Shown: positions 36,180 through 50,413, numbered from the stretch's first letter. The stretch is 57,869 nucleotides of DNA from Pseudomonadota bacterium (GCA_030684355.1 JAUXTN010000190.1:1-57869); one strand, 5' to 3'. Notes: a model not told the origin generated them from the sequence alone. Made by a program: numbers and translations.

Positions 36180-38696
36180 ATGGCCACCAGATCCGATCGG
36201 GTCGTCCTCATCGACGGCACCTGGCTCACCTACCGCGCGTTCTTCGCGATCCCGTCGAACTTCCGCACCGCCGAGGGGCAGCCGACGAACGCGGTCTACG
36301 GCTTCGCGACGATGTTCCGGAAGCTCTTTGCCGGGAAGCGCCCCGCCTACGGTGCGGTCGTGTTCGACCCCCCCGGCCGCACGACCCGCGAGGCGGACTT
36401 CCCCGCCTACAAGGCGCAGCGGCCGCCGATGGCGGACCTGTTGCGCGACCAGCTCGCGTGGATCGACCGCGTGGTGGTGGCGCACGGCTTCCCGATCCTC
36501 CGGGTGCCCGGCCTGGAGGCGGACGATGTCATCGGCACGCTCGCCCGCGAGGCCCGGGATGCCGGGCACGAGGTGGTCCTGGTGGCGGGCGACAAGGACT
36601 TCGCCCAGCTCGTGGGGGAGGGGGTGCGGCTCTACGATCCGATGAAGGACGTGACCTACGATCCCGAGCTGGTGCGGAAGAAGTGGGGCGTGCCGCCCGA
36701 GCGCATCGTCGACCTCCTCGCGCTCCTCGGGGACACCGTCGACAACATCCCGGGCGTCGCCGGCATCGGCGAGAAGGGCGCCCTCCAGCTCCTCACGACC
36801 TACGGCGGGCTCGACGAGATCTACGCCCACGTGGACGAGGTGCCGACGCGCCAGCGCGCGCCGCTCGTGGAGCACCGCGACCTCGCGTACCTGTCGCGCA
36901 AGCTGGCGACCATCGATCAGCACGCCGCGGTCGACGTGCATGTCCCGAGCCTCGCCATCCCCGTGCCCGATCCGAAGGCACTCGACGCGCTCTACCGCGC
37001 GCTCGAATTCCACTCCCTCCTCGGCGACGGCGGGCCCACGGCGGAGGCCGTGGCGCTCGTCGACGGGCTGCCGGACCTGGACGATACCGTCGCCATCGCG
37101 CCGGTGCTCGGACCCGCCGAGGGCGGCGCCGGCGTGCTCCTCCGCCTCGCGCTCTGCGCCACGCCCGGCCGCGCCCACCTCGTCACGGACCCCACGCCGC
37201 TCCGCGAGTGGCTCGCCGACCCGGGCCGACCCAAGGTGGCGCACGACACCAAGGCCCTCGCGAAGGCGCTCGGCCGCCTCGGCCTCACCCTCCGCGGGTG
37301 CGACGACACGATGCTCGCGTCGTTCCTCGTCGACCCCACCGCGAACGTCCCCCACCGGCTCGACCAGGTGAGCCGCGCCTACCTCCAGCAGGCGCTCCCC
37401 GCCGATCCGCCGCCGGAGATCGCCGCCGACGCCGTCGCGCGGCTCTGGCCCGTGCTCCACGCGCGCCTCCGGGACGCCGGGCAGGAGGCCCATTACCGTG
37501 CCGTCGAGCTCCCGCTCGCGGGCGTGCTCGCCGACATGGAGACGACCGGCATCCCCGTCGACCGCGCCGACCTCGCGCGGCTCGGGACCGACTTCACCAC
37601 CCGCAAGGACGAGGTGGAGCAGCGCATCTACGCGCTCGCCGGGCACCCGTTCAACGTCGGGAGCACGACCCAGCTCGGCACGGTGCTGTTCGAGGAGCTG
37701 AAGCTCCCCGTCGTCAAGAAGACCAAGACGGGCTGGTCGACCGACGCCGAGGTGCTGGAGGCCCTGGCCCCCAAGCACCCGATCACCGGGCTGCTCCTCG
37801 AGCAGCGCATGCTCGCCAAGCTCATCAACACCTACACCGACGTGCTCCAGAAGGCGGTGGACCCCCGGACCGGCCGCGTCCACGCGACGTTCCAGCAGAC
37901 GACCGGCGTGTCGGGCCGCCTCATCTCGACCGACCCCGACCTCCAGCGGACCCCCGTGCGCACCCCCGAGGGCCGTCGTATCCGCGCGGCGTTCGTCGCC
38001 TCGCCGGGGTGCAAGCTCGTGTCCGCCGACTGGAGCCAGATCGAGCTGCGGGTCCTCGCCCACTTCTCCGCGGACCCCGCCCTCGTCGAGGCCTTCCGCA
38101 CCGGCGCGGACGTGCATCGCCGCACCGCGAGCGAGATCTACGGCGTCGCGCTCGACGCGGTGAGCCCCCCGCAGCGGAACGTCGGCAAGACGGTCAACTT
38201 CGCCACCATCTACGGGCAGGGCGCCACCGCGCTCGCGGCCATCCTCGGCATCCCGCGGAAGGAGGCCCAGACGGCCATCGAGCGCTACTTCTCCACCTAC
38301 GCGGGGGTGCGGGAGTGGCTGGACCGTACGATCGCGGAGGCCACCGAGCGCGGCTACGTGACGACGATCCTCGGCCGCCGCCGCTACGTCCCCGAGCTCA
38401 CCCGCCTCAACTCCCAGGACCGCACGGCGGGGGAGCGCATCGCGGCGAACACGCCCATCCAGGGCTCGGCGGCGGACCTGTGCAAGCTCGCGATGCTCCG
38501 CATCCACGAGCAGCTCGCGGGGATGCGCACGAAGATGCTCCTCCAGGTGCACGACGAGCTCGTCTTCGAGGCGCCGGACGACGAGGTGGACCGCGTGGTC
38601 GCCCTCGTGCGCGCCGCGATGGAGCACCCGATGGAGCTGGCGGTGCCGCTGGTGGTCAACGTGGGGGTGGGGGCGAGCTGGGCGGAGGCGCACTGA
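36180..38696 (+). CDS. polA: DNA polymerase I without proofreading residues
   Basis: An 838-residue polymerase. The 5' nuclease domain (residues 1-290) has LIDGTWLTYRAFFA, EADDVIGTLA, AGDKDFAQLV and GVAGIGEKGALQLL. The exonuclease-like middle has lost its catalytic residues: no DxE in the first motif, VAHDTKALAKAL lacks the exo II aspartate, and the third motif reads ADAVARLW. The polymerase domain is complete: motif A VSADWSQIELR (Asp617), motif B RRTASEIYG ... KTVNFATIYG, motif C VHDELVFE (His791-Asp792). It should do Okazaki-fragment maturation and repair synthesis without 3'-5' proofreading. It forms a pair with the PHP/PolX-like gene upstream. Confidence 0.96.
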   Translation: MATRSDRVVLIDGTWLTYRAFFAIPSNFRTAEGQPTNAVYGFATMFRKLFAGKRPAYGAVVFDPPGRTTREADFPAYKAQRPPMADLLRDQLAWIDRVVVAHGFPILRVPGLEADDVIGTLAREARDAGHEVVLVAGDKDFAQLVGEGVRLYDPMKDVTYDPELVRKKWGVPPERIVDLLALLGDTVDNIPGVAGIGEKGALQLLTTYGGLDEIYAHVDEVPTRQRAPLVEHRDLAYLSRKLATIDQHAAVDVHVPSLAIPVPDPKALDALYRALEFHSLLGDGGPTAEAVALVDGLPDLDDTVAIAPVLGPAEGGAGVLLRLALCATPGRAHLVTDPTPLREWLADPGRPKVAHDTKALAKALGRLGLTLRGCDDTMLASFLVDPTANVPHRLDQVSRAYLQQALPADPPPEIAADAVARLWPVLHARLRDAGQEAHYRAVELPLAGVLADMETTGIPVDRADLARLGTDFTTRKDEVEQRIYALAGHPFNVGSTTQLGTVLFEELKLPVVKKTKTGWSTDAEVLEALAPKHPITGLLLEQRMLAKLINTYTDVLQKAVDPRTGRVHATFQQTTGVSGRLISTDPDLQRTPVRTPEGRRIRAAFVASPGCKLVSADWSQIELRVLAHFSADPALVEAFRTGADVHRRTASEIYGVALDAVSPPQRNVGKTVNFATIYGQGATALAAILGIPRKEAQTAIERYFSTYAGVREWLDRTIAEATERGYVTTILGRRRYVPELTRLNSQDRTAGERIAANTPIQGSAADLCKLAMLRIHEQLAGMRTKMLLQVHDELVFEAPDDEVDRVVALVRAAMEHPMELAVPLVVNVGVGASWAEAH

Positions 38697-38712
38697 TCGG
38701 AGGCGCACTGAT
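38683..38712 (+). repeat. 15-bp tandem duplication across the polA stop
   Basis: CGGAGGCGCACTGAT is present twice in direct tandem (38683-38697 and 38698-38712). The polA stop TGA lies in the first copy. It is probably a recent slippage event. Confidence 0.85.
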
Positions 38713-38768
38713 CGGGACGACGGTTCGCATGCCGCCTGGACGCGCGGCGGCGCCGTCGGAGGCGCCGG

Positions 38769-40211
38769 TCAGGACGGGGCGCGCCGCCGGGGCCTGAGCG
38801 CGAGGAGCATCAAGGCGCCGCTGGCAGCGCCGGCGCCGCCCCCGCAGCCGGTCGCCGGTTCTTCGGGGGAGGGGGGCGCGGGCGGCGGCGTGGGGCCGGG
38901 AGGGGCCCATGGGCCGGTCTCGGAGGGGCAGAGGTCGGCCCCGGTGCAGTCCTGGTCGATGCCATCGCACGGGATCTCGGCGGCGTCGGGGGCGCGGTCG
39001 GGGTCGGTGTCGTCGCAGTCGAGGGCGGCCTCGGTGCCGTCCCCGTCGGCGTCGGTGGCGACCCAGCCGTCGCAGTCCTGGTCGACGTCGTCCGCGGGAT
39101 CGTCGTAGGCGCCGGGGTGCACGGTGGGGTCTTCGGGGGCGCAGTCGTCCGCGCACGCGTAGCCGTCGGCGTCGGGGTCGAGCGTGTCGAGGCCGTCGCA
39201 GTCCTGGTCGACGAAGTCACACGCGACCTCGGGGGCGCCCGGGTAGACCGTGCTGTCGCCGTCGTCGCAGTCGTCCCCGCCGACGACGAGGGCGTCGTAG
39301 CCGTCCCAGTCGGCGTCGGTGCGATCGCCCGTGCGGCAGTCCTGGTCGATGCCGTCGTAGGGGATCTCGTCGGCGCACGCGGAGATGGTCGGGTCGGTGT
39401 CGTCACAGTCCCCGTTCTCGACCGCCGTGCCGTCCCCATCCCCGTCGGCGTACGCCGCCCAGGTGGTGGGATCGATCTGCCCGACCGCCACGCCGTCGAC
39501 CGAGCCCTCCCAGGGGCGATAGTCGCCACACTCCGGCACGCACGAGTCGGCGACGACCACCACGCCGTCGATGTCGATCGTGTCCGTCTCGCAGATGCGG
39601 TAGGTGTTCCGGGCGCGCTCCGTGGACCAGGCGCACGCGCCGTCGTCCCAGGACTCGGTCGCGCGGTGCGATTCGTAGCCGTCCCAGGACTCGTAGGTGC
39701 CGGCCGTGACGGCGCCGCTCTCGCCGAGCGTGGTGTCGACGGTGCCCTCCCAGTCGGCCGTCCAGTCGAGCATGTCGTAGTACCCGTTCGACAGGCGGCA
39801 GGACCAGTAGCTCTCCGCGGCGTTGCTCGTGACGTGCAGCGCGGTCCAGCCCGGATCGGCGCTCACCGCGGGGATGACCTCGATGTCCCAGGTGGTCTCG
39901 CTCCGGTTCGTCCCGCACCCGTCCGCCGAGGTGCTCTCGGCCCGGGCCTCGTAGGCCACGGTCACGACGTTGCCGTCGGCGTCGGTGCACGTGCCGGAGA
40001 GGCACTCGTAGTCGGGGTCGGCGGTGGTGTCGCAGTCGGTGAGGCAGCTCGTGTCGACCCAGCTCTGGGCGAGCGCGAGCAGGGTGTCGTGCACGTCGTC
40101 GCTGCCGAGGGCCCCCGGGTAGTGGAGCTCGACGGCATCCGCGGGGACGGTCACCTCCGGGCACACCCCGGTCTGATCGGCGGCGTGCGCGAACGCGAGG
40201 AAGAGGAGCAT
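38769..40211 (-). CDS. MopE-like metal-binding repeat protein with MYXO-CTERM-like tail
   Basis: A 480-residue exported protein. A short leader (MLLFLAFAHA) precedes a Cys-rich beta region with a repeated Trp-rich phrase (WDGYESH, ESWDDGACAW). From residue about 265 there are five MopE-type putative metal-binding units (DCDDTDPT, GIDQDCRTGD, VDQDCDGLDT, VDQDCDGWVA, GIDQDCTGAD). They are rich in Asp and paired cysteines, and likely bind calcium or copper at the surface. The end is a Pro-rich linker, then GCGGGAGAASGALMLLALRPRRR, which fits the MYXO-CTERM anchor (Cys-Gly motif, membrane segment, basic tail). It is probably lipid-anchored or surface-sorted by the myxosortase route (family knowledge). 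Confidence 0.92.
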   Translation of the reverse strand: MLLFLAFAHAADQTGVCPEVTVPADAVELHYPGALGSDDVHDTLLALAQSWVDTSCLTDCDTTADPDYECLSGTCTDADGNVVTVAYEARAESTSADGCGTNRSETTWDIEVIPAVSADPGWTALHVTSNAAESYWSCRLSNGYYDMLDWTADWEGTVDTTLGESGAVTAGTYESWDGYESHRATESWDDGACAWSTERARNTYRICETDTIDIDGVVVVADSCVPECGDYRPWEGSVDGVAVGQIDPTTWAAYADGDGDGTAVENGDCDDTDPTISACADEIPYDGIDQDCRTGDRTDADWDGYDALVVGGDDCDDGDSTVYPGAPEVACDFVDQDCDGLDTLDPDADGYACADDCAPEDPTVHPGAYDDPADDVDQDCDGWVATDADGDGTEAALDCDDTDPDRAPDAAEIPCDGIDQDCTGADLCPSETGPWAPPGPTPPPAPPSPEEPATGCGGGAGAASGALMLLALRPRRRAPS

Positions 40212-40219
40212 GTCAGAGG

Positions 40220-40260
40220 GTAACGCGACGGTGGACCGCTGCGGCTGTCGGGGGCGTTAC
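40220..40260. promoter_or_regulatory. Inverted repeat GTAACGC/GCGTTAC in divergent intergenic region
   Basis: GTAACGC (40220-40226) and GCGTTAC (40254-40260) are perfect inverted repeats 27 bp apart, in the 116-bp region between the divergent MopE-like and oxidase genes. It is followed by GAGGCC/GGCCTC (40264-40278). A possible operator pair; no regulator is known. Confidence 0.3.
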
Positions 40261-40327
40261 GGGGAGGCCGGAGGCCTCGGGGGGCGGGTCCCCCGTCCCA
40301 TGACCTCCGTCTGGTACAGTCCTCACG

Positions 40328-42256
40328 ATGTACCAGCACCATCTTCGCCAGCTCTCTCGCCAGTCGGCGGAGCACCACGGCCCGGGGCTGCGTCGGCTCC
40401 ACCTCCTCACGAACGTCGTCGGCTGGATCGGGCTGATGACGGCCTTCTCCCAGATCCCCCTCGGCCCGACGAACGCCGGCGTGGTCCTGGCGGTCGGGAG
40501 CGTGCTGTACATGGCGATCCTCGACCCCGTCGCGGCGCTGCTCGTGGGGGCGCTCGCGGCCGGGTGGGCCAACGTGCCGTATTCGCCGTGGGGGCCCGGG
40601 AGCGGCTGGATCGCGGGGGTCGTGCTCCCGCTCGGCGTGTTCGCCGGCTTCGGCATGGGCGCGCTCGCCGGCCACGTCTACCACCACGAGCACGCCGACT
40701 TTCTCGGCAACGAGCCGAAGGGGGAGAAGCTCGCGGGCACGTTCCACGTGATCTTCTTCGGCGCGGCACAATTCACCCTGCTCGCGCTCCTCGACCGCGG
40801 TTGGCGCCCGGCGCTGCGCACGCGCCTCCTGGCCGCCGAGCGCGCGCTCTGCTTGCGGCGCGAGCAGGCCGTGTGGTCGAACTGGGGCCGGACGGCCACC
40901 TGCCGGCCGGCCGTCACCTGGCTCCCCGAGCGCACCGAGGACGTCGTGGCGGCCGTGCTCGAGGCGAAGGCGATGGGGCGGCGCGTGCGTGTCGTGGGCT
41001 CCGGATTCTCGTGGCCGCGGTTCATCCCCACCGACGATGTGCTCCTGTTCTCCGAGCGGCTCGACACCCTCGCGCTCGATCGCACCGGCCCCGCCGGTCC
41101 GCTCCTCGTGGCCGGCGCCGGCGCGACCAACCGGCAGATGAACGCGTTCCTGGCCAGGCACGGGCTCTGCCTCGCGTGGAACGTAGTGCTCGAGACCGTG
41201 CGGATCGGGGGTACGGTGAGCACGGGCACCCACGGCTCGGGCCGCGACACCGCCACGATGGGCGATCTGCTCGAGGCCGTCGAGCTCGTCGACAGCGCGG
41301 GGGCGGTCCGCATGTTCCGCGCCGCCGACGATCCCGACACGTTCGACGCGCTCCGCGTCTCGCTCGGTACCTTCGGGGTGCTGACCCGCCTCTGGCTGCG
41401 CGTGGAGCCGCTCGTCGCGGTGCGCCAGGTCGACCGCAAGGTGCCCGTGGCCGGGGCGGTTGCGCGGCTGGAGGAGCTCTCGGCGCGCCACGACGCCGTG
41501 GAGCTCTATTGGTTCCCGTTCTGCGACTGGGCGTGGCTCCGCACGCTCGATCGCACGGACGCGCCAGTGACCCTCCGGCCGCTCGAGTCGCGGCGGCTCC
41601 AGCTCGAGAATTTCGTGCAGATGTGGTTCCTCCGCCACGGGACGCGCCTCGTCCACCGCTTCGCGCCCCGGCGGATCCCGGCCTGGATTCGCTTCGGCAC
41701 GAGCTGGCTGCGCTTCCGGGAGGCCGTCGTGCCGCTCCCCGACGCCCAACACTACCGCCAGTGGATCGAGTCGATGCGCGTGGGGTGTGTGGAGGCCGCC
41801 GTGCCCGCCGAGCCGGGCTTCGTGGCGGTGCGCGCCGCGTGGGACGCCCTGCAGGCCCGGGTGGACGCCTGGGCCGCCCAGGGGCGCTACCCCCTCGATC
41901 TCACCGTGAACGTGCGCTTCATCGGCCGGAGCCGCGCGCTCTTGTCTCCAGCGGGGGGACACGATCTCACCTGCTGGATCGAGGCGCTCTGCTGCGAGCG
42001 GACGCCGGATTGGGACCCGTTCGGCGCCGAGCTGCTCGACGCGTGGTTGGCCATCCCCGGCGCGCTCACCCACTGGGCGAAGGAGTTCGAGCACGTTCCC
42101 AACGCGGTGGAACGCACCCGCGCGGTCTACGGCGGCCGCCTCACGCGCTTCCTGGCGCTGAGAGAGGCCGCCGCGGTCGATCCCGACGGGATGTTCGTCA
42201 ACGATCTGCTGGGGCGGCTCCTCGCGCCGGTACACGGGGAGAAGTCCGCGGGTTGA
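40328..42256 (+). CDS. Mpo1-like membrane domain fused to FAD-linked sugar-lactone oxidase
   Basis: A 642-residue protein. Residues about 20-165 form a hydrophobic domain with LHLLTNVVGWIGLMTAFS, AGHVYHHEHADFL and FHVIFFGAAQFTLLALL, following the DUF962/Mpo1 order. Residues 185-642 form an FAD oxidase: PCMH phrases TEDVVAAVLEAKAMGRRVRV, VGSGFSWPR and IGGTVSTGTHGSG (no covalent His-flavin motif visible). The C-terminal domain ends VDPDGMFVNDLL, as in aldonolactone oxidases such as D-arabinono-1,4-lactone oxidase. The substrate is unknown. The fusion to a membrane domain is the odd point. ATG 40328 is upstream of both domains. Confidence 0.88.
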   Translation: MYQHHLRQLSRQSAEHHGPGLRRLHLLTNVVGWIGLMTAFSQIPLGPTNAGVVLAVGSVLYMAILDPVAALLVGALAAGWANVPYSPWGPGSGWIAGVVLPLGVFAGFGMGALAGHVYHHEHADFLGNEPKGEKLAGTFHVIFFGAAQFTLLALLDRGWRPALRTRLLAAERALCLRREQAVWSNWGRTATCRPAVTWLPERTEDVVAAVLEAKAMGRRVRVVGSGFSWPRFIPTDDVLLFSERLDTLALDRTGPAGPLLVAGAGATNRQMNAFLARHGLCLAWNVVLETVRIGGTVSTGTHGSGRDTATMGDLLEAVELVDSAGAVRMFRAADDPDTFDALRVSLGTFGVLTRLWLRVEPLVAVRQVDRKVPVAGAVARLEELSARHDAVELYWFPFCDWAWLRTLDRTDAPVTLRPLESRRLQLENFVQMWFLRHGTRLVHRFAPRRIPAWIRFGTSWLRFREAVVPLPDAQHYRQWIESMRVGCVEAAVPAEPGFVAVRAAWDALQARVDAWAAQGRYPLDLTVNVRFIGRSRALLSPAGGHDLTCWIEALCCERTPDWDPFGAELLDAWLAIPGALTHWAKEFEHVPNAVERTRAVYGGRLTRFLALREAAAVDPDGMFVNDLLGRLLAPVHGEKSAG

Positions 42257-42297
42257 CGTTCTGCTCGCGTCGCCCGCGCGGCGGCGCCGGGGGGCGC

Positions 42298-42316
42298 GGG
42301 GGGCCTGTGGCCCCCC
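42298..42316. terminator. Bidirectional hairpin between convergent genes
   Basis: GGGGGGCC (42298-42305), loop TGT and GGCCCCCC (42309-42316) form a perfect 8-bp hairpin between the convergent oxidase and dehydratase genes. It has no T-tract, so it may terminate or insulate both. Confidence 0.4.
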
Positions 42317-42333
42317 GCCGGGGCGTTGCGGTC

Positions 42334-43902
<1,569 letters not shown>

Positions 43903-43959
43903 GGGGGCTCCTTTGAGGGGGAAGGGCGAAAGACTGGGGAAAAATCGGGAAGGCGAGCG

Positions 43960-47421
<3,462 letters not shown>

Positions 47422-47450
47422 GGGATCTCCGGGGCGGGTCACGGGAGGTG

Positions 47451-47466
47451 GACTGACACGTCAGTC
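47451..47466. promoter_or_regulatory. Palindromic TetR-type operator
   Basis: GACTGACACGTCAGTC is a near-perfect palindrome (7-bp arms GACTGAC/GTCAGTC around AC). It lies 30 bp before the activase GTG at 47421 and 176 bp before the TetR gene at 47642. ACTGAC-type operators are common for TetR regulators of fatty acid and acyl-CoA genes. The most direct reading is that the adjacent TetR protein binds here. A second weak dyad GTAGC/GCTAC is at 47477-47490. Confidence 0.75.
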
Positions 47467-47641
47467 TACTTCCGAGGTAGCACAGGCTACACCGGGAGCC
47501 CGTCCGCGGGCAACCCATGGACCGTTCGAGACAAGATCTTTCTGCAGGCTCCCTAAAGCGTGTCGAGGGCATGCCGAGGGCGTGTCCATGGGTCCGAACG
47601 CGCATGGTTGCAGCCCTCGTCATCGGATAGGCCGCGCCCCC

Positions 47642-48235
47642 ATGTCCCGCGCCCGCCCCATCGATCCCGACGCCCGCCGTGCCCTGCTCGTCGCGGCCGC
47701 GCGGGAGGTCTTCGCGGAGAAGGGCTACCACGCGGCCAGCGTGGCCGACATCATCGACGGCGCCGGGGTCGCCCGGGGCACGTTCTACAACTACTTCGAG
47801 AGCAAGCGCAGCATCTTCCAGGCCGTCCTGGCGGACCTTCTGGACGGCGTGGTCGACGCCGTGGCGCCGATCGACGTGGCCCGGCCCATCCCGCCGCAGG
47901 TGCGCGAGAACCTCGCCCGCGTGGTGTCGATGCTCCTGGAGATGGGGGACGGCGCCCGCATCCTCTTCACGGACGCCGCGGGGATCGACGCCGAGGGCAC
48001 CGAGACCCTCGGCGAGTTCTACGGCGCCGCGACCGGCCGCATCGAGCGCGCGCTGCGCACCGGGCAGGAGCTCGGCCTGGTGCGGGAGTGCGACGTCGAG
48101 CTCACCGCGAGCTGCCTGCTGGGGCTCTTGAAGGAGCCCGTCTACCAGGGGCTCCTCCGCCGACGCCCGTTCGACGTGGACGGCCTCGTGGACACGATCT
48201 TCGCCATCGTGGGCGGCGGGTTGATGCGCGTCTGA
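47642..48235 (+). CDS. TetR family transcriptional regulator
   Basis: A 197-residue repressor. The N-terminal helix-turn-helix has ALLVAAAREVFAEKGYHAAS, VADIIDGAGVARGTFYNYF and ESKRSIF, the TetR signature, followed by an all-helical ligand and dimer domain (residues 65-197). It is transcribed divergently from the acyl-CoA dehydratase/activase genes, with the palindromic operator between them, so repression relieved by an acyl-CoA or similar ligand is likely. ATG 47642 has no strong Shine-Dalgarno. An upstream in-frame region (from 47348) overlaps the activase start and is not believed. Confidence 0.92.
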   Translation: MSRARPIDPDARRALLVAAAREVFAEKGYHAASVADIIDGAGVARGTFYNYFESKRSIFQAVLADLLDGVVDAVAPIDVARPIPPQVRENLARVVSMLLEMGDGARILFTDAAGIDAEGTETLGEFYGAATGRIERALRTGQELGLVRECDVELTASCLLGLLKEPVYQGLLRRRPFDVDGLVDTIFAIVGGGLMRV

Positions 48236-48321
48236 GGGGCCTGCGCCCGACGCGTCGGATCCCCGCCACCATGGCCCTCCCGGCGCTGTCCCTCGCGGGC
48301 CCGGCGCGCTAAGCGCGCGGG

Positions 48322-50379
48322 ATGTCCCTCTCCCGCTCGCTCGCCCTCGTCCTCCTCGCCGCCTGCGCCCCCCGCGCGGTGGCGCCGCCCCCCACCCCGG
48401 TCGACGCGGCGCCGCCCGCGCCGGTCCTCCCCGAGTACGCGAAGGCGCTCGTGGCCGCGATGGATCCGAAGGCGGACGCCTGCCAGGACTTCTACCGCTA
48501 CGCCTGCGGCGGCTGGATGGACGCGACGCCGCTCCCGTCCGACAAGCCGCTCTGGGGCAAGAGCTTCTCCACCATCCGTGACGCCAACCTCTCCGTGCAG
48601 AAGGCCACGCTGGAGAAGGCCGCCGCCAACCCCACCGCCGGGGACGCCGACTGGGCGAAGATGGGCACCTTCTACGGCGCGTGCATGGACGAGGCCGCGG
48701 TCGACGCCACCGCGACCGCCGCGCTGGTTCCGTACCTCGCCGAGATCGACGCCGCGAAGGACCTGAAGGGCACGATGCGAGTGGCCGGGCGCCTCAGCAC
48801 GGTGGGCGTGCCCGCGTTCGTGGCGGGCGGGGTCTTCAACGACTTCAAGGATCCCACCAAGAACATCCTCCACCTGACGGAGGGGGGGCTGGGCCTGCCG
48901 GACCGCGACTACTACCTCAAGACCGACGACGCCACGAAGGCGCTCCTGGTCGCCTACGAGGCCCACGTGGCCGAGATGCTCGTGGTCGCCGGCGTGCCCG
49001 CGGCGGACGCCCCGAAGCAGGCCAAGGCGGTGGTGACGCTCGAGACGGCGATCGCCGAGGCCTGGGTGCCGCGCGCCGAGCTGCGGGACCCCGAGAAGGT
49101 CTACAACAAGATCGACCGGGCCGGGCTCGTGAAGCTCACGCCCAAGCTCCACTGGGACCAGTGGCTCGCGGGCGCCGGCGCCCCCGACGCGACCGACATC
49201 AACGTCGAGACCCCGGGCGTGTACAAGAAGCTCGAGGGCCTGCTCGTCAAGACCGACGTGAAGACGCTGCGCGCCTACCTGAAGTGGCACCTCGCGCACG
49301 CGACCGCCCCTTACATGGGGAAGGCCACGTACGACGCGCACTTCGCCTTCTACGGGCAGAAGGTGACCGGGCAGAAGGAGCAGGAGCCCCGGTGGAAGCG
49401 CTGCGTCGCGGCCTCGGACGCGCTCATCGGCGAGCTCACCGGCAAGTCCTTCGTCGAGAGCCAGTTCGCGGGGGACAGCAAGGAGAAGTCGCTCACGATG
49501 ATCAAGGACATCGAGACGGCGTTCGAGAAGGGCCTCGCCGGGCTCTCCTGGATGGACGACCCGACGCGCGCGCGCGCCGTCGAGAAGATGACCAAGATCA
49601 ACAACAAGATCGGATACCCCGACGTATGGCGGGACTACTCGGCGCTCACGCTCACGCCGGGCGCGCACACCGCGAACGTGCTCGCGGCGCTCGCCTTCGA
49701 GTCCGCCCGCACTTCCGCCAAGATCGGCAAGCCCGTCTCGAAGGGCGAGTGGTACATGTCGCCCCCGACGGTGAACGCGTACTACGACCCCTCCATGAAC
49801 GAGATGGCGTTCCCCGCGGGCATCCTCCAGGCGCCGTTCTTCGACCGCTCCTACCCCGCGGTGATGAACTACGGCTCGATCGGCATGGTCATGGGCCACG
49901 AGCTGACCCACGGCTTCGACGACCAGGGCCGCAAGTTCGACGGCGACGGCAAGATGGTCGAGTGGTGGGCCCCCGAGGTGAGCGCCCGCTTCGAGGAGCG
50001 CGCGGCTTGCGTGGAGCGTCAGTACAGCGGCTTCACGGTGCAGGAGGGCATCAACGTCAACGGCGCGCTCACCCTCGGCGAGAACATCGCCGACATCGGC
50101 GGCTACCGGGCCGCCTACCGCGCCTACAAGGCCCAGCAGGCGCCCTCGGCCAACGTGCCGGGCCTCACCGACGACCAGCTCTTCTTCGTGGCCGCGGCGC
50201 AGTCCTGGTGCGTGGTGGCGAGCCCCGAGATCGAGAAGATGCGGGCGCTCTCCGACCCCCACAGCCCGCCCCGCTACCGCGTGAACGGCCCGCTCCAGAA
50301 CCTCCCCGAGTTCGCCGCGGCGTTCGGGTGCGCGGAGGGGACGCCGATGCGTCCCGCGAACGCGTGCGAGGTCTGGTAG
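48322..50379 (+). CDS. M13 family zinc metallopeptidase (PepO/neprilysin-like), lipoprotein
   Basis: A 685-residue exported peptidase with leader MSLSRSLALVLLAACAP (lipidated Cys15). The M13 N-terminal region has KADACQDFYRYACGGWMDAT. The catalytic domain has VMGHELTHGFDDQG (His526, Glu527, His530) and LGENIADIGG (Glu587 third zinc ligand, Asp591), with NGPLQNLPEFAAAFGCAEGT at the C terminus. It should cleave oligopeptides in the periplasm or at the outer surface. The length fits the family (about 650-700). The gap to the TROVE gene holds a sigma-54 promoter and a structured region. Confidence 0.95.
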   Translation: MSLSRSLALVLLAACAPRAVAPPPTPVDAAPPAPVLPEYAKALVAAMDPKADACQDFYRYACGGWMDATPLPSDKPLWGKSFSTIRDANLSVQKATLEKAAANPTAGDADWAKMGTFYGACMDEAAVDATATAALVPYLAEIDAAKDLKGTMRVAGRLSTVGVPAFVAGGVFNDFKDPTKNILHLTEGGLGLPDRDYYLKTDDATKALLVAYEAHVAEMLVVAGVPAADAPKQAKAVVTLETAIAEAWVPRAELRDPEKVYNKIDRAGLVKLTPKLHWDQWLAGAGAPDATDINVETPGVYKKLEGLLVKTDVKTLRAYLKWHLAHATAPYMGKATYDAHFAFYGQKVTGQKEQEPRWKRCVAASDALIGELTGKSFVESQFAGDSKEKSLTMIKDIETAFEKGLAGLSWMDDPTRARAVEKMTKINNKIGYPDVWRDYSALTLTPGAHTANVLAALAFESARTSAKIGKPVSKGEWYMSPPTVNAYYDPSMNEMAFPAGILQAPFFDRSYPAVMNYGSIGMVMGHELTHGFDDQGRKFDGDGKMVEWWAPEVSARFEERAACVERQYSGFTVQEGINVNGALTLGENIADIGGYRAAYRAYKAQQAPSANVPGLTDDQLFFVAAAQSWCVVASPEIEKMRALSDPHSPPRYRVNGPLQNLPEFAAAFGCAEGTPMRPANACEVW

Positions 50380-50397
50380 CTACCCTCGGATAGGACC

Positions 50398-50413
50398 CGA
50401 TACGACCGTATCG
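50398..50413. promoter_or_regulatory. Inverted repeat CGATAC-N4-GTATCG (possible enhancer site)
   Basis: CGATAC (50398-50403) and GTATCG (50408-50413) form a perfect dyad. Its centre lies about 64 bp upstream of the -24 element of the sigma-54 promoter, roughly -88 from the predicted start. That position fits binding sites of sigma-54 enhancer-binding proteins such as RtcR. The binding is inferred only. Confidence 0.45.

Noticed and set aside
34539..38708. A 1389-codon minus-strand open frame antisense to polX and polA
   Set aside because: Antisense shadow of highly conserved polymerase genes.
34118..38797. A 1559-codon open frame on the plus strand over the polX and polA genes
   Set aside because: It is a shifted frame of the two recognised genes, Arg/Pro-rich and without domains.
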